In this document: piece by piece, positions 11,476 through 22,063 of the stretch
Numbering within the stretch: the stretch's first letter is position 1
Layout of the letters: every line of letters begins with the position of its first letter
Assembly: GCA_947000775.1 (NCBI GenBank)
Contig: CAMQGK010000604.1
Coordinates: forward strand, 5,634,501-5,698,500
DNA length: 64,000 nucleotides
Direction: 5' to 3'
Source: Pterois miles
Lineage: Eukaryota > Chordata > Actinopteri > Perciformes > Scorpaenidae
Notes under the pieces: generated by a model
The model's input: only the letters and a program-made list of their open reading frames with translations
Told to the model about the DNA's origin: nothing
Databases searched by the model: none
Position numbers and translations under genes: made by a program

Positions 11476-12328
11476 TAAAGCACAACTAAAGATCATCTAT
11501 TATTCTCTGCATTACATCATCTTTTCATTTTCTTCGGCCTGTGAAAAATAATTTCCAGTCCTCATTATCATGTTGTCCCCTGTAGCTAATCTGTTATTGA
11601 AAGATTACTTGTAATGTAGGGCCGAGGCTTCTCCAAGTCCTAATTAATGAAATGGCAATTTGTAGCGACATCCCTTTTAAATGTTAATTGTTTCTGATAA
11701 GAGCGTCAGCAAAAGTCCTGAATTATTCTATCACCGTATGTGTGTGTATGTCGTTTCTCTCACAGTTGCTGTCACAATGATTGAAATCTGGATGCCTTTT
11801 GTGTTCAGATTGAAAAAAAAAATCTATTTAGCTCCTGCTTAATTTGCAGATAACTGACAGTTTTATGGCCAAATAAAAAGAGGGATGTTACTGTATGTGA
11901 GACTAGCAATGTACCGTTTGAATGGCTATGGTTGTGTGCATATATTGTGTATGACCTTGTTTTCTATGCATCAAGGTTATGAGCAGCAGGCTGAGATCAT
12001 CATGATGGAGGTAACACGCGTTCATCACTTTGCTGCTCAGGCCGTTATTGAAGTGGTGACAACGGATCTTTGACCTCTGAGCTGAACTCTGCCGGATAAT
12101 CGCTGCAGTGGCAATGAGCTCGGGTGAAGGAGAGGCCTCTGTCACCTTGTGTGGGTGCAGCAGATCAAGAGAACATTACAGTCTATTTGTGATACTACAA
12201 GATCATGTTTCAACAGTGTATTGTGTGTACTTATATTGTGTGCAAATAAACCATGATGACAAAACAATGTATTAAACTTGCTGACGAATGCTGACAAGGA
12301 TTGATTCCCAGTTTATCTACTTAAGTAG
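11476..12328. other. Intergenic, no gene seen
   Basis: Unique-looking AT-rich sequence between the LINE remnant and the (TA)n tract. Short overlapping open frames on both strands at about 11885-12145 lack codon bias or recognisable motifs. Confidence 0.55.
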
Positions 12329-12348
12329 ACACACACACACACACTCAC

Positions 12349-12438
<90 letters not shown>
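12329..12438. repeat. (CA)n followed by (TA)~43 microsatellite
   Basis: ACACACACACACACAC at 12330-12345, then an uninterrupted TA run at 12352-12438. Self-complementary and able to extrude a cruciform. Confidence 0.95.
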
Positions 12439-12441
<3 letters not shown>

Positions 12442-12680
12442 TTTTATTATTATATATATTACTTTATTGTTGGAAATTCGGGTGTTACAGCAGCACTGAT
12501 ATAATGATATAAAAATTAGCAAGTAGTGCAGTATAAAAGTAAGAATAAATGAATAAAATAACATAAGTAGAATAAAGTAAATACAAGGTATATATAGCTA
12601 TTATACAAGTCGAGGTAAATGGCAAGTTAAAGTGACAGATATGGTGCATATGTATATGTAGTATATGTAATATAGTATAA

Positions 12681-12740
12681 TCCATCCATCCATCCATCCA
12701 TAATAAACCGCTTATCCCGTTAGGGGTCGCGGGGGGGGTG
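12681..12740 (-). repeat. S2 3'-end fragment with (CATC)n
   Basis: (TCCA)5 at 12681-12700, followed by CGCTTATCCCGTTAGGGGTC, is the reverse complement of the 3' end of element S2 (compare 14945-14995). Only the tail is present. Confidence 0.6.
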
Positions 12741-13954
12741 ATGATGATATATGGTAAGGTGTACCTCTGTTTTTCTTTTTATTTGTTTATTTAAACAAGG
12801 GGGAAAGAATAAATGAAAATAAGCAAATAATTTTATTGTTTAATCTTTGGTCATATCATCATATTAGCAGAATGTGAACTTTGATATAACATGAGTTTAT
12901 TTTAGCTGGAACTGGAATCTATGTTTATTTTATTTTATATGAAAATAAATTGAGAGGATCTTTTCTATTTCACACCCTCTGAGAGATGTGCTTCTTTCTC
13001 AAATCAAAAACGGAAATCACACAAATTGTACTGATACCACTTAAAGCTGAACATAAGAGGAGGACTGTCAAATCCACAAAGCCCCAGAAACTAATTACAT
13101 TCGTTTCAGTAGTTAGATGATTATATGTACAGAAAGAAACATGATTCAGAATTAATCATATCATTGCATTTACATATGTGAACATGAATAACAATGAAGA
13201 ATAGAGAACAGTAGTAAGACTGCATGATAAATTTATTCTCCCTGTCATGTGCAGTTGGGCTTCATTTGCCCACTTTCTTTTAGCTTTACATCCCATTACA
13301 GCATCACAGTGAAGGGATAGCTGCAGCATCTTTCTGCTAAAATAAATGCTTCCAGCCAAAAAACATGCTCCAAGTTTTGAAAATAGGGCCTAGAGTGCCT
13401 TTTGTCCTTTTTAATCTGATCACAAAATCATAATTTCTTGTGTTATTAAAATTATGTTAAAGTCTTTACTGTGTTTTCATATATTTGCATTAAATAGTAA
13501 TGTAATCATATATGAAACACAAATGTATCTGCTCTCTGTAAATAAATGAATGTGTCATGTTAGGTGAAGAAAAAGAAATGAACTAATTGGTCGACTAAAT
13601 GCATTTCTGTTAGTAAGTAGGATTCAATATAATGTGTGATAAATCAATGCATCCATATGGAGCACATTCCAGTTAAATCTGAGATGACTGCATTGCCTCT
13701 AACTCTGTGTTGTCTGCCTCTGCTGATTTCTATCAATGAAAAGACTGAAATGGCCATGCTGTCAGCTATCCAAGGCGGTAGTGTCTAGAAGGGAACCCAC
13801 GAATTAGGGAAACTCTTGTGAGAAGGTTAGATGTTGATGTTAAATAGTTAAGGTTAGGATAGGTCATCGACAACGAGTCTCACATGAGTTTTTCACATGA
13901 GAATTTGCACATCTCTTCTTAGATTTTGATATTTGCCGGGTCCCTTATAGACAC
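12741..13954. other. Intergenic, nothing recognised
   Basis: AT-rich, no exon-like blocks, no clear family repeat. Confidence 0.5.
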
Positions 13955-14145
13955 AACCATCCAAAGCTGTGCATAGGCACAGTGATGCTTTGACCTAAAT
14001 GCAGACATCACAGTGACAATGCTAACATGCTGAAGTAAAGCAAAAGTTGATGGGAATGACATTAGACTTAAACAGATCTTTGGTCATAAACCAAATATTG
14101 GACAAATGTAAATTTCGACCTGATTATGGCGCTACAGGCAAGGAC
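13955..14145 (-). repeat. Repeat family R9, partial minus copy
   Basis: CACAGTGATGCTTTGACCTA, GACAATGCTAACATGCTGAA, GATGGGAATGACATTAGACT and TGGTCATAAACCAAATATTG are reverse complements of R9 landmarks. Confidence 0.55.
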
Positions 14146-14270
14146 CGCTGATCAAAGATGTTAATTCATCCTCTAGAAACCATGAATGTCTGTACATTTT
14201 TTGTGAGTTGTGAGGTTACTTCAATTACAGCAAAAAATGTCAACCTCTTGGTGGTGGTAAGATGAATTAT

Positions 14271-15125
14271 GGTTCATTTAGCGTGTGCATCACAGTAGTC
14301 ACCATGATGGCACCCATTGGTTTGTTGACTATGGTTTTGAAGCCTTGAGCTCTGCATTTCGGCTGTTGCCATATTGTTTTTTGGCCATTGTCATATTGGA
14401 CATTTACAACCAGAAGTGACTCGAGAGAGAAAAAATTAAAAAGAGGAAAAAAGAGATGCGTGCATGAAATGAAAACACACTGTGAAAGTGTTAAGTTGTA
14501 TAACAAAAGACGGACAACACCCAGACTGGAAAACACTACGGTAGAGAGTGACCTTCCAAACCCTAAAGGATCCCCTGCGATATGCTTGTCTGTCTCTAAA
14601 TGAGATCATAATTTACTAAATGAACCCTGTGTGTATTGAAGACTTGAAAGTAGCAACTGAGACCATAAACTCATGATACAATGGTTACTTGCGGTATAAA
14701 TCAAGTGAGGGCTGTCCGGTGGTTCAGTGGTTAGAACTCTTGCCTGAGAGGGTTTCTCTGGGTACTCCGGCTTCCTCCCACAGTCCCAAGACATGCTATG
14801 TAGGTTAATTGATGACCTGAATGATGTGAGATGAATGGTTGTCTGTGATATGTTGTCTGTCTCTATGTGCCAGCTGGGATGGACTGGCGACCTGTCCAGG
14901 GTGAACCCCGCCTTCGCCCAATGCCAGCTGGGATTGTCTCCACCCCCCCCCACGACCCCCTAATGGGATAAGCAGTTGATATGGATGGATGGATAAGTAG
15001 GCTCATTTTCTCATAGACTTCTATACAGTCAGACTTCTTTTTGCAACCAGAGGAGTCGCCCCCTGCTGGCTGTTAGAAAGGATGCAAGTTTAAGGCACTT
15101 CAGCATTGATGTCACTTTTCAAAGT
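14271..15125 (-). repeat. Dispersed repeat family R3, minus-strand copy split by S2
   Basis: Reverse-complement R3 landmarks in order: ACCCATTGGTTTGTTGACTA (about 14310), ATAATTTACTAAATGAACCC, GACCATAAACTCATGATACA, then the S2 insertion at 14708-14998. After it come CTCATTTTCTCATAGACTTC and AGAGGAGTCGCCCCCTGCTG. Unclassified family of about 580 bases. Confidence 0.65.
14708..14998 (+). mobile_element. SINE-like element S2, nested in an R3 repeat
   Basis: Starts with a tRNA-like GGTGGTTCAGTGGTTAGAAC. It then jumps, with an internal deletion, to CTCTGGGTACTCCGGCTTCC, and ends with GGCGACCTGTCCAGGGTG, a C-rich stretch and GATATGGATGGATGGATA. This is a widespread fish repeat. It interrupts a minus-strand R3 copy: sequence left of 14708 and right of 14998 is contiguous in other R3 copies. 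Confidence 0.75.
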
Positions 15126-16588
15126 TGCTCAGTGACTGTGTGCTTGATGTACTATTCATATCTTTGATGGTGTCTGAGCTTTGAGATACTATATGGACAG
15201 AGAGGAAATAACCAAACACATGAAGCATATATGTTCTGGAGTCTGAAAGTCCAGGCATCCAGCTAGTTCAATTCCCTCAAAAAAGAAGTAAGAAGCGGTT
15301 TCAAATGTATAATATGTGAAATGCAATGGCATATTTAAAGTTAAGATAAATGATTGAGTTCATTTTTTAACTCTGTGTCTGTGTTACAGTTTTCAGAGCA
15401 CAGGACACTTTAAAAAGGCGTTGTCACTGAGCGAGTCACGGAGTTGGTTTGTTAGTGGAGTGAGCTGAATGCTGGAGGGAACTGGAGAGTGGCTGGCTGC
15501 CCTTTAGGAATAATATACCACATCTAGTGTGGATGCTGTCTGTCTCTCTTCCCATTTGCAGAGCGCATTTAATTCTTTTTCATAGTCACACACGACCTTT
15601 AAAACCCCCAATCCCCCTCTTTAATATCAGTTGTGACATACAGTATATGCTGTTGTATTTAATTTGAATACTGTAACCTCAGAGCTTTCCTTGTCCCCTG
15701 TGGCCATGTTTGCTCCACACACCGTCAAAATAAAATTCCCCTAAAACCATCTTTTAACCAGTTCACTGTGATAAACCAATTTTCCAAAAGACTCTTGAGG
15801 TCAACCCCCATTAACAGAGCTGCAGAGAGGTACTAAATAGATTTTTTCAATCATGTTGAGCCAATAGCATGCACAGCAAAAGGTTTGATTGTTTTGTTTG
15901 CCTTCATAAAACAATATTTAACATTCATAGTATTCACATTTTTAGACATTTAATCTCTCCAAAAGGGGCTTTTTCTTTTCCCCAAATGTCTTTAAACCCT
16001 CCACCTGCATTTGGTCAGTACTGCAGGAGCATTACCATATAAATAGAAAGATAACGCCACAATGTACAGTATACATTAATATTACAAGAGGTGTCACTAA
16101 TTGGGCGCTAAAATGTTTACACCTACCAGTTTTGGAAATCCTAATTGCACCTGGATATCCCCAAAGACCATTATTTATGTATGAGACTCCCTCTGTGAGT
16201 GTGCTGTTTTTACTTAGTCACATATTTCTTATTAAAGCCTGAATTATCATGAGCAGCATATGTGATGTATGTGAAGTATGTTGGATTGGAGGAAAGTGTA
16301 TGTAGCAAATGGTTTGTAAACCCTATTCAACCTTGGCATTAAAACAGTTTTCATCAGCTCATACTGCAGAGAGCTCAAATAATTATATAACATGTTGACA
16401 CAGATCAGTTCACTGTGGATAATCTGGCTGCAAAGATGCACACAGAAGCAAATCCAGTAGAATAGAGGATCATACAGTTTATTCAACAGCCAGAGACTCA
16501 AATTCTCCTGAATTCACCCATAAAATTCAACAGGGAACTTGATATTTATTCATTCTCTTGCCATTTGTCATTAGTATCATGCATGCAT
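15126..16588. other. Intergenic, nothing recognised
   Basis: No coding motif, RNA gene or strong repeat seen between the R3/S2 complex and the S1 SINE. Confidence 0.5.
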
Positions 16589-16928
16589 GGGGCGGCAGTA
16601 GCTCAGTCTGTAGGGAGTTGGCTTGGGAACCGGAGGGTCACCGGTTCAAGTCCCGACATGGACCAAAAACTGAGTGTGAACTGGTAGCTGGAGAGGTGCC
16701 AGTTTACCTCTTGGGCACTGCCGAGGTGCCCCTGAGCAAGGCACCAAACCCCCAACTGCTCGGGGCGCTTGTCTGGAGCAGCCCCATCACTCTGACATCT
16801 CTCCATTACTGCATGTGTGTGTGTGTTTGTGTGCATGTACCATGTATAAGTTAAACAGAGTGTAAATTGAATTTCCCCACTGTGGGACTAATAAAGGTAG
16901 ATCTTCTTCTTCTTCTTCTTCTTCTTCA
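16589..16928 (+). mobile_element. tRNA-derived SINE, family S1
   Basis: A tRNA-like head carries an A box (TAGCTCAGTCTGTAGGGAG) and B box (GGTTCAAGTCC), about 16600-16655. A body segment contains GAGGTGCCCCTGAGCAAGGC, and the tail reads TTTCCCCACTGTGGGACTAA followed by a (TTC)n simple repeat at 16902-16927. This is the common percomorph layout of a pol III-promoted SINE. A short open frame across it is not a gene. Confidence 0.85.
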
Positions 16929-17659
16929 TGTGCTGAATCAGCATGAAGTCTACAGAGATATTATCTATGATAATGAATCTACAAAAAATCAAAACAGTGG
17001 ACAAAACACCAAATAAAATGTTCTGGGGATGAATTAGCATGTTCTGATTTATATTTCACAAGATAACTAGCTAATACATTTGGTTTATTGTTCTATATAG
17101 TTTATTTTTGCAGATTCAGACTACCTGATATCTGAAAGATTATCCCTGATTGGAAAAATCTTTGATTTTAAATTTGAAGCAGTGGAAGTAGTAAGTCACA
17201 GTATTGTATACAGTATACATTAAACTGTCAGCAGCTCTGCTATTTCACCCTATTCCTCATATTATTGTTTTCCTGACATGTACAGTATTTATGTATGCAA
17301 GACATCACTTTCACAGATCCACTCCTACTCAGTTATACGTCTTCATCCTTCCAAACATTCAAGAGAACAACAAGATTGTGGTTGACGTCCGTCATCTTGT
17401 CTGCAATCAGGTCCCTCTAATGAATATAAAGCTCAGTATCTCATCACATATAGGGATACCCTATGGAATTATTTTTGTTATCCATATTAAAACGTCATCC
17501 TCTCTATTTGACAATGAAAATTTTGTTTTAATGGAAAAGGAATAATGATTCCTAAGGATCAGTGATGGAGAATAACAATATTTATTTCCTCAGGTACTGC
17601 ATTGAAAGCTTCAGTAGTAGCAGAAAGTTTTTGGCATCATTGGGCAAAAATACCATAAT

Positions 17660-18256
17660 AACCTTTCAGCATATTGTAATTCAAGTGTTGTGAGAGAAAA
17701 CTATTCTGCACCTCCTCGTGGCTCTGTTTTCAGGCTTTAAAAATCTAACCTCTGACAGGAGACTTTGACCAATCATAGGGCATTTCAGAGAGAGAGCGTT
17801 CCTATTGGCCGTGCTCTGGCTGGTGGGTGGTGCTTGATATTAACTCAGCTGATCTCAACATGGCTGCCAGGTCACAAACTTTCTCATTTTACAGCAAACC
17901 AGTAACTACAAGATGTTTCTGAAAAAAAAATGAGGTGAGAAATAGATATTACAGTAACAGATTATTGATTCCTGCCTCATTTTACCGTTTGATCAGAGTT
18001 TGCAAGTGATTGACAGCCGGCTCCCATAGATGGCAGCTGGATGACTGAACTCCAGTTCAGCTCTGATTGGTTGCTTTCCTCCGGTCTGTGAAATCTTGCA
18101 CATGCTGTTATGAGCACTACAGGACACAGTGGAACAACTTTTTTGAAGATTACTCATCTCATGCACTACTTTTCAGGATACTTAATATAGTGAATATAAT
18201 AAAAGTAAAATCATGATTAAAATCTTATTTGGTCCAATTCTACCCACTGCAGCTCT
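17660..18256 (+). repeat. Dispersed repeat family R11
   Basis: Contains TTTCAGGCTTTAAAAATCTA, ATTGGCCGTGCTCTGGCTGG, CAACATGGCTGCCAGGTCAC, CTCTGATTGGTTGCTTTCCT and ends TTCTACCCACTGCAGCTCTA. Its end also appears at 21080-21168. About 600 bases; no coding capacity. Ends roughly 500 bases before the cmtr2 promoter. Confidence 0.6.
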
Positions 18257-18764
18257 AACTACAATTCTGAGGTCCTTGTACTTTACTTGATTATTTACTG
18301 TACATTTTGTGCTAATTTATACTTCTATTCCACTTCTAATTCATAGGCAAATATTGTACTTTATATATTGTCTAATACATGTATTTGATAACTTTGATTA
18401 CTTTGCAGATTAATTTTAATTAAACAAAATACAGATAACTAATAAACTGTGATGTAGTATTATAAAGTAACGTAATATATATATATATAGTCTATACTTT
18501 TGTAGTTTTACTTGAGCTCATTTTGAATGTGAGACTTTTGCTTGAAAGAGTATTTTTACACAGAGGTTATGCTACTTTAATTAAGAACAAGATCTGATTA
18601 CCTTTTCCAGCTCTGCTAATAATAATACTGACAACATACATGTAAAACGAACCTTTAAGCTAAATTGTTTCACATATTTAGGTATAGATCTGTTGTTATT
18701 TTTATGTAATTTGTTTGATTTTACCAAATAAAAATGTGACATTCTCCTTTAAAAGTGGTCCCTC

Positions 18765-18852
18765 CCACTATACAGTACGCATGCGCGGTCTTGTTCTGAG
18801 TCACCTGACAACGTATTTCCGGGTTCCGCTCTTAGACGGCAGCTACTGTCCG
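18765..18852 (+). promoter_or_regulatory. cmtr2: Probable cmtr2 promoter and noncoding exon 1
   Basis: A small CpG-containing island sits in AT-rich surroundings. It contains an NRF1-like palindrome (CGCATGCGC, about 18778-18786), a TCACCTGA E-box-like site and an ETS core on the minus strand (CCCGGAAAT, from ATTTCCGGG about 18815-18824). A perfect splice donor GTGAGT follows at 18853. NRF1 plus ETS sites are typical of TATA-less housekeeping promoters, which suits a cap methyltransferase. The inferred intron runs from 18853 to an acceptor at about 22054, just before the cmtr2 start codon. No transcript evidence is available. Confidence 0.6.
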
Positions 18853-19526
18853 GTGAGTTTGTGTTGAGCGTTTTCAGGGTGCTCACGTCTCTTATCGACA
18901 GCCAGCTCATCAGACTGTAAATGAATAGCTCTAAGAGACTGTAGTCAGCACAGCGGGTCACAAATGTCACTCAATGCGGGTTTTAGGAGACAAAACTCGG
19001 CCATGAGGCGGCTGTAGGAAGCGTCCCATTCAGCTTCAGATGAGGGTAAACTTTAGTGCCAACCGCGCAGTCATCATGCAGGAGTCTTTTCACTGTCGCG
19101 ACACCCCAAAAAAAGAGCTGAAATTCATTTTTAATTACCTCACATCTTTAGATTTATTGGGCACCAAATGAATACAAACTGTGCGGGAAATGAATTAATA
19201 TAATGCTTTACAGGAAATATGAAGCAGTCCGGTTGCTATTGTTGCCGTTTTACATTTCGAGCATCCTGTTGTTGGCAAAACTTAATTTTACAAAGTCACT
19301 CAGGGAAGGCGATGGGTGACAATTCAATATTATCATTTTTTTGTGACTACAGGTATTCTTAAAAATGATTTATTTATTTTTCTGAAATACAAAAAAGTGT
19401 ACTGTGACTGATTGGGCTAAACAATAACACTCAAGTAATGATTTTATGTTGACTTTCTTTATATTAGCTGCTCCAAGTATAAAGTATTTGGCAAATTACT
19501 TAAAACCATAAATTTCTCCAAATGTA

Positions 19527-19828
19527 AATGAGCTTTTATTGTCACACATTGCATTGTACATATACTGTACACATATCGTACACAGTGCAGTACAGTGAAA
19601 TTTACTCTGTGTTTTTATTATTAGGAGCAAGGTGCAGGTGCTACAATATATAGCTGGCCGGGGAGCATTTTGGGGGTTCAGCACCTTGCTCAAGGGCACA
19701 TTGGCGGTGAACTGCCACCTCTCCAGCTACCAGTCCACACTCCATACTTGGTCAATGCAGGGACTTGAAATTGTGGCCCTCCGGTTCCCAAGCCAAGTCC
19801 CTACAGACTGAGCTACTGCTGCCCCTTT
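19527..19828 (-). mobile_element. tRNA-derived SINE, minus-strand copy related to S1
   Basis: Reading the minus strand from 19828, the head GGGGCAGCAGTAGCTCAGTC has a tRNA-type A box. It is followed by a decayed B box region, CCTTGAGCAAGGTG-type body sequence and a tail near 19527-19620 (ACTGTACTGCACTGTGTACG). Body and head match the copy at 16589; the tail differs, so it may belong to a subfamily. Confidence 0.75.
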
Positions 19829-19879
19829 ATTGAAATTATCATTTACATTTTTGATTGATTGGTACATATTTTATATTGC

Positions 19880-20165
19880 TGCCCTCTCTTAGTTGTTTAG
19901 TTGACTAATCAATCTTTTTTGTTTTAAGTTAACTAAGATTTCTTTAGTTGATTAGTTGTTATTTTCATGCTGAGTGACTTATTTTTAAGAGACTTAAAGT
20001 ATGAGCACATCTCTGGTAAACACCAGATTTAAAGTGGTGCTTTTGAGTGATTCTTTGTGGAGAAACTAAGTTTTACAGATCTGTCCATTAAATCAACGAA
20101 TCAGTTAGTCAACAAAATCATATGAGTGTTGATCGACTAAGAATTTCTTTGGTCAAGCCCAAATC
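19880..20165 (-). mobile_element. MITE rich in GACTAATCAATC/GATCGACTAA
   Basis: Ends TAGTTGACTAATCAATCTTT and GATCGACTAAGAATTTCTTT are inverted relative to each other. Internal GACTTATTTTTAAGAGACTT and GTGGAGAAACTAAGTTTTAC belong to a common teleost family. Lies in the cmtr2 5' UTR intron. Confidence 0.6.
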
Positions 20166-20871
20166 TTTTAACGCACTAATTTTACTTTGTTAGTATGTTG
20201 TTTTTTTGTTTGTTTGTTTTTACTTTAAGCTTGTACACAGCTGCTGCTACATTTATTAAGGCCTCAACGATTCTTTACACCATGTCTGATATTCAGACCT
20301 AATTAAGACCGAAATAATTATCACTGTGTATAATTTATCTCAAGGCTCTTCCTAAATCTGTTTTATGGATTAAACGCTAACAGCAGGTTGTTGTTTTTTT
20401 TGCTAGTTTACCTGAACAGCGGCTGAACAAACACAACACAGAGCAGATGACTTTCATGCATACAAGTGGTGCTCAACAGTATGATTGATGAGGAATAATT
20501 GATGAATGTGCTGTCATTAGCTGTATACCATATTGCCATTCATCAGTGAGTCACTGCAGACTAATCAAGAAATGACCCAGTTGTCATCTAAATCATGTGC
20601 ACATGAGCTGAGGATTAGCTCTGGGGTTAATTTGACTCTGACTGTAAATTATTTTTATGTCATGAATTAGAAATTGCTCAATAATTACATGAATTGTTAA
20701 AAATCATTTTTAGAGGGCACTGAAGATATAGTGAAAGGTTTCACCATCACAGACTGACATGAGCATAGTTTTTGAAGACCGTCCTCCTGTTTCAGCTGTA
20801 CTGTAGTAAACAAACACAATGTTGCTGTCTCATGAATCCACACAGCAGAGAGTTAAGTGTCCTTCATGGGC

Positions 20872-21168
20872 TGAAAGGACCAGTGTGTAATGTAATATGA
20901 ATAATTATGTTTTCTTTGGTGTATAATCACCTTAAAATTAGGACTGTGTTTTTGTTGGCTAAGAATGAGTCATTTATATCCATGAACCATAAACCATAAA
21001 GAGAACTGGATACAGCGATGGAGGCGGGGCCCCGTTCTTGTAGGAAACAGAGGAATGTGATTCTTTCAGGTTACCTTCATGTGCTGCTGCCAGGATATAG
21101 TGACCCTTTTATAAAAAATAATAATTTATTAATCATATTTGCTCAATCTCACCTACTGCAGCTTTAAA
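20872..21168 (-). repeat. Mosaic repeat: R1 end, R4-like piece, R11 end
   Basis: Begins with an R1 terminus (AAAGGACCAGTGTGTAATGT) and GTGTATAATCACCTTAAAAT. It then carries AACTGGATACAGCGATGGAG, shared with R4-type elements, and finishes with ATATTTGCTCAATCTCACCT and CTGCAGCTTTAAA, the end of family R11. Lies in the cmtr2 5' UTR intron. Confidence 0.55.
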
Positions 21169-21224
21169 CAACTGCACAACTGCAGCCCAACAGGCAACAA
21201 CATCTGTCAATGTGTCCATGTGCT

Positions 21225-21575
21225 GACTCAACTATAACTTACCCCAAACTGCATGGGGTAAGTGGGCATGTCTGTAAAGGGGAGACTCGTGGGTACCCAG
21301 AGAACCCATTTTCATTCACATATCTAGAGATCAGAGGTCAGTGGACCCCTTCGAAAATTGTCATGCCAGTTTGGAGCATTATTTAGCTTCCTTCATGACA
21401 AGCTAGTATGATATGGTTGATGCCAATAGATTCTTTAGGTTTTCTAGTTTCATATGATAAATATCTTCACTATAGCTTTAAACTGAGGCTGCTACAACCT
21501 AAAAATCACAAATTGTGTTAATGCATGAAAACAAATTTGCTTATATGTTATCGCGTTAACTTTGACAGCCCTAAA
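21225..21575 (+). repeat. Dispersed repeat family R2, copy 2
   Basis: Contains AAGTGGGCATGTCTGTAAAG, GAGACTCGTGGGTACCCAGA, TTCACATATCTAGAGATCAG and the terminal TCGCGTTAACTTTGACAGCC. The best-preserved 3' end of the family in the window. Lies in the cmtr2 5' UTR intron. Confidence 0.65.
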
Positions 21576-22063
21576 ATGAATCATTTAAAATGTAATTGGA
21601 TTGTCAGGAATAAACTGTCACAAGTACTGTTTTCTTAACTCGTGAAAAGTTGATGCAATGTGCCAGTGTTGAGCAAATTTAGTTATTTTCAAATCTTATT
21701 AGAGGAGGCTGTATATTGTGGTAGCAATGCAGAAAATCTCTTGATATGCTGGCTGAAGCTCAGGCCTGGTGAGGTAATCACCAGTATTTACAGTCTGCCC
21801 TGTTGCCTGAGGGAGCCTTAATCATAATGAGTCAACATTAGTAATTCAACACCACTCATGCATGTAGAGAAGAATGAAGGGCTGCAGAGCTGGGCCTTGG
21901 TATAATTCACTGTGAAATGTTCAGTTTACTGACCTTAAGCTTGACTCTATCTCTGCCATGTAAGCAGGTCACATAAACACTGAACAGTCTGGTGGATTAC
22001 ATCAAAAACCAAGTGGATAATGCACTTTTTAATCTTGTTGTCCTATTTCAACAGGTGTGGAGG

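Noticed and set aside
16589..16665. Possible tRNA gene
   Set aside because: A and B boxes are present but the cloverleaf is degraded and the head is fused to SINE body and tail sequence.
21992..22063. Upstream in-frame ATG as cmtr2 start
   Set aside because: It lies before a strong acceptor at 22054, the 24 extra codons do not resemble other CMTR2 N-termini, and the ATG at 22064 gives the expected length.
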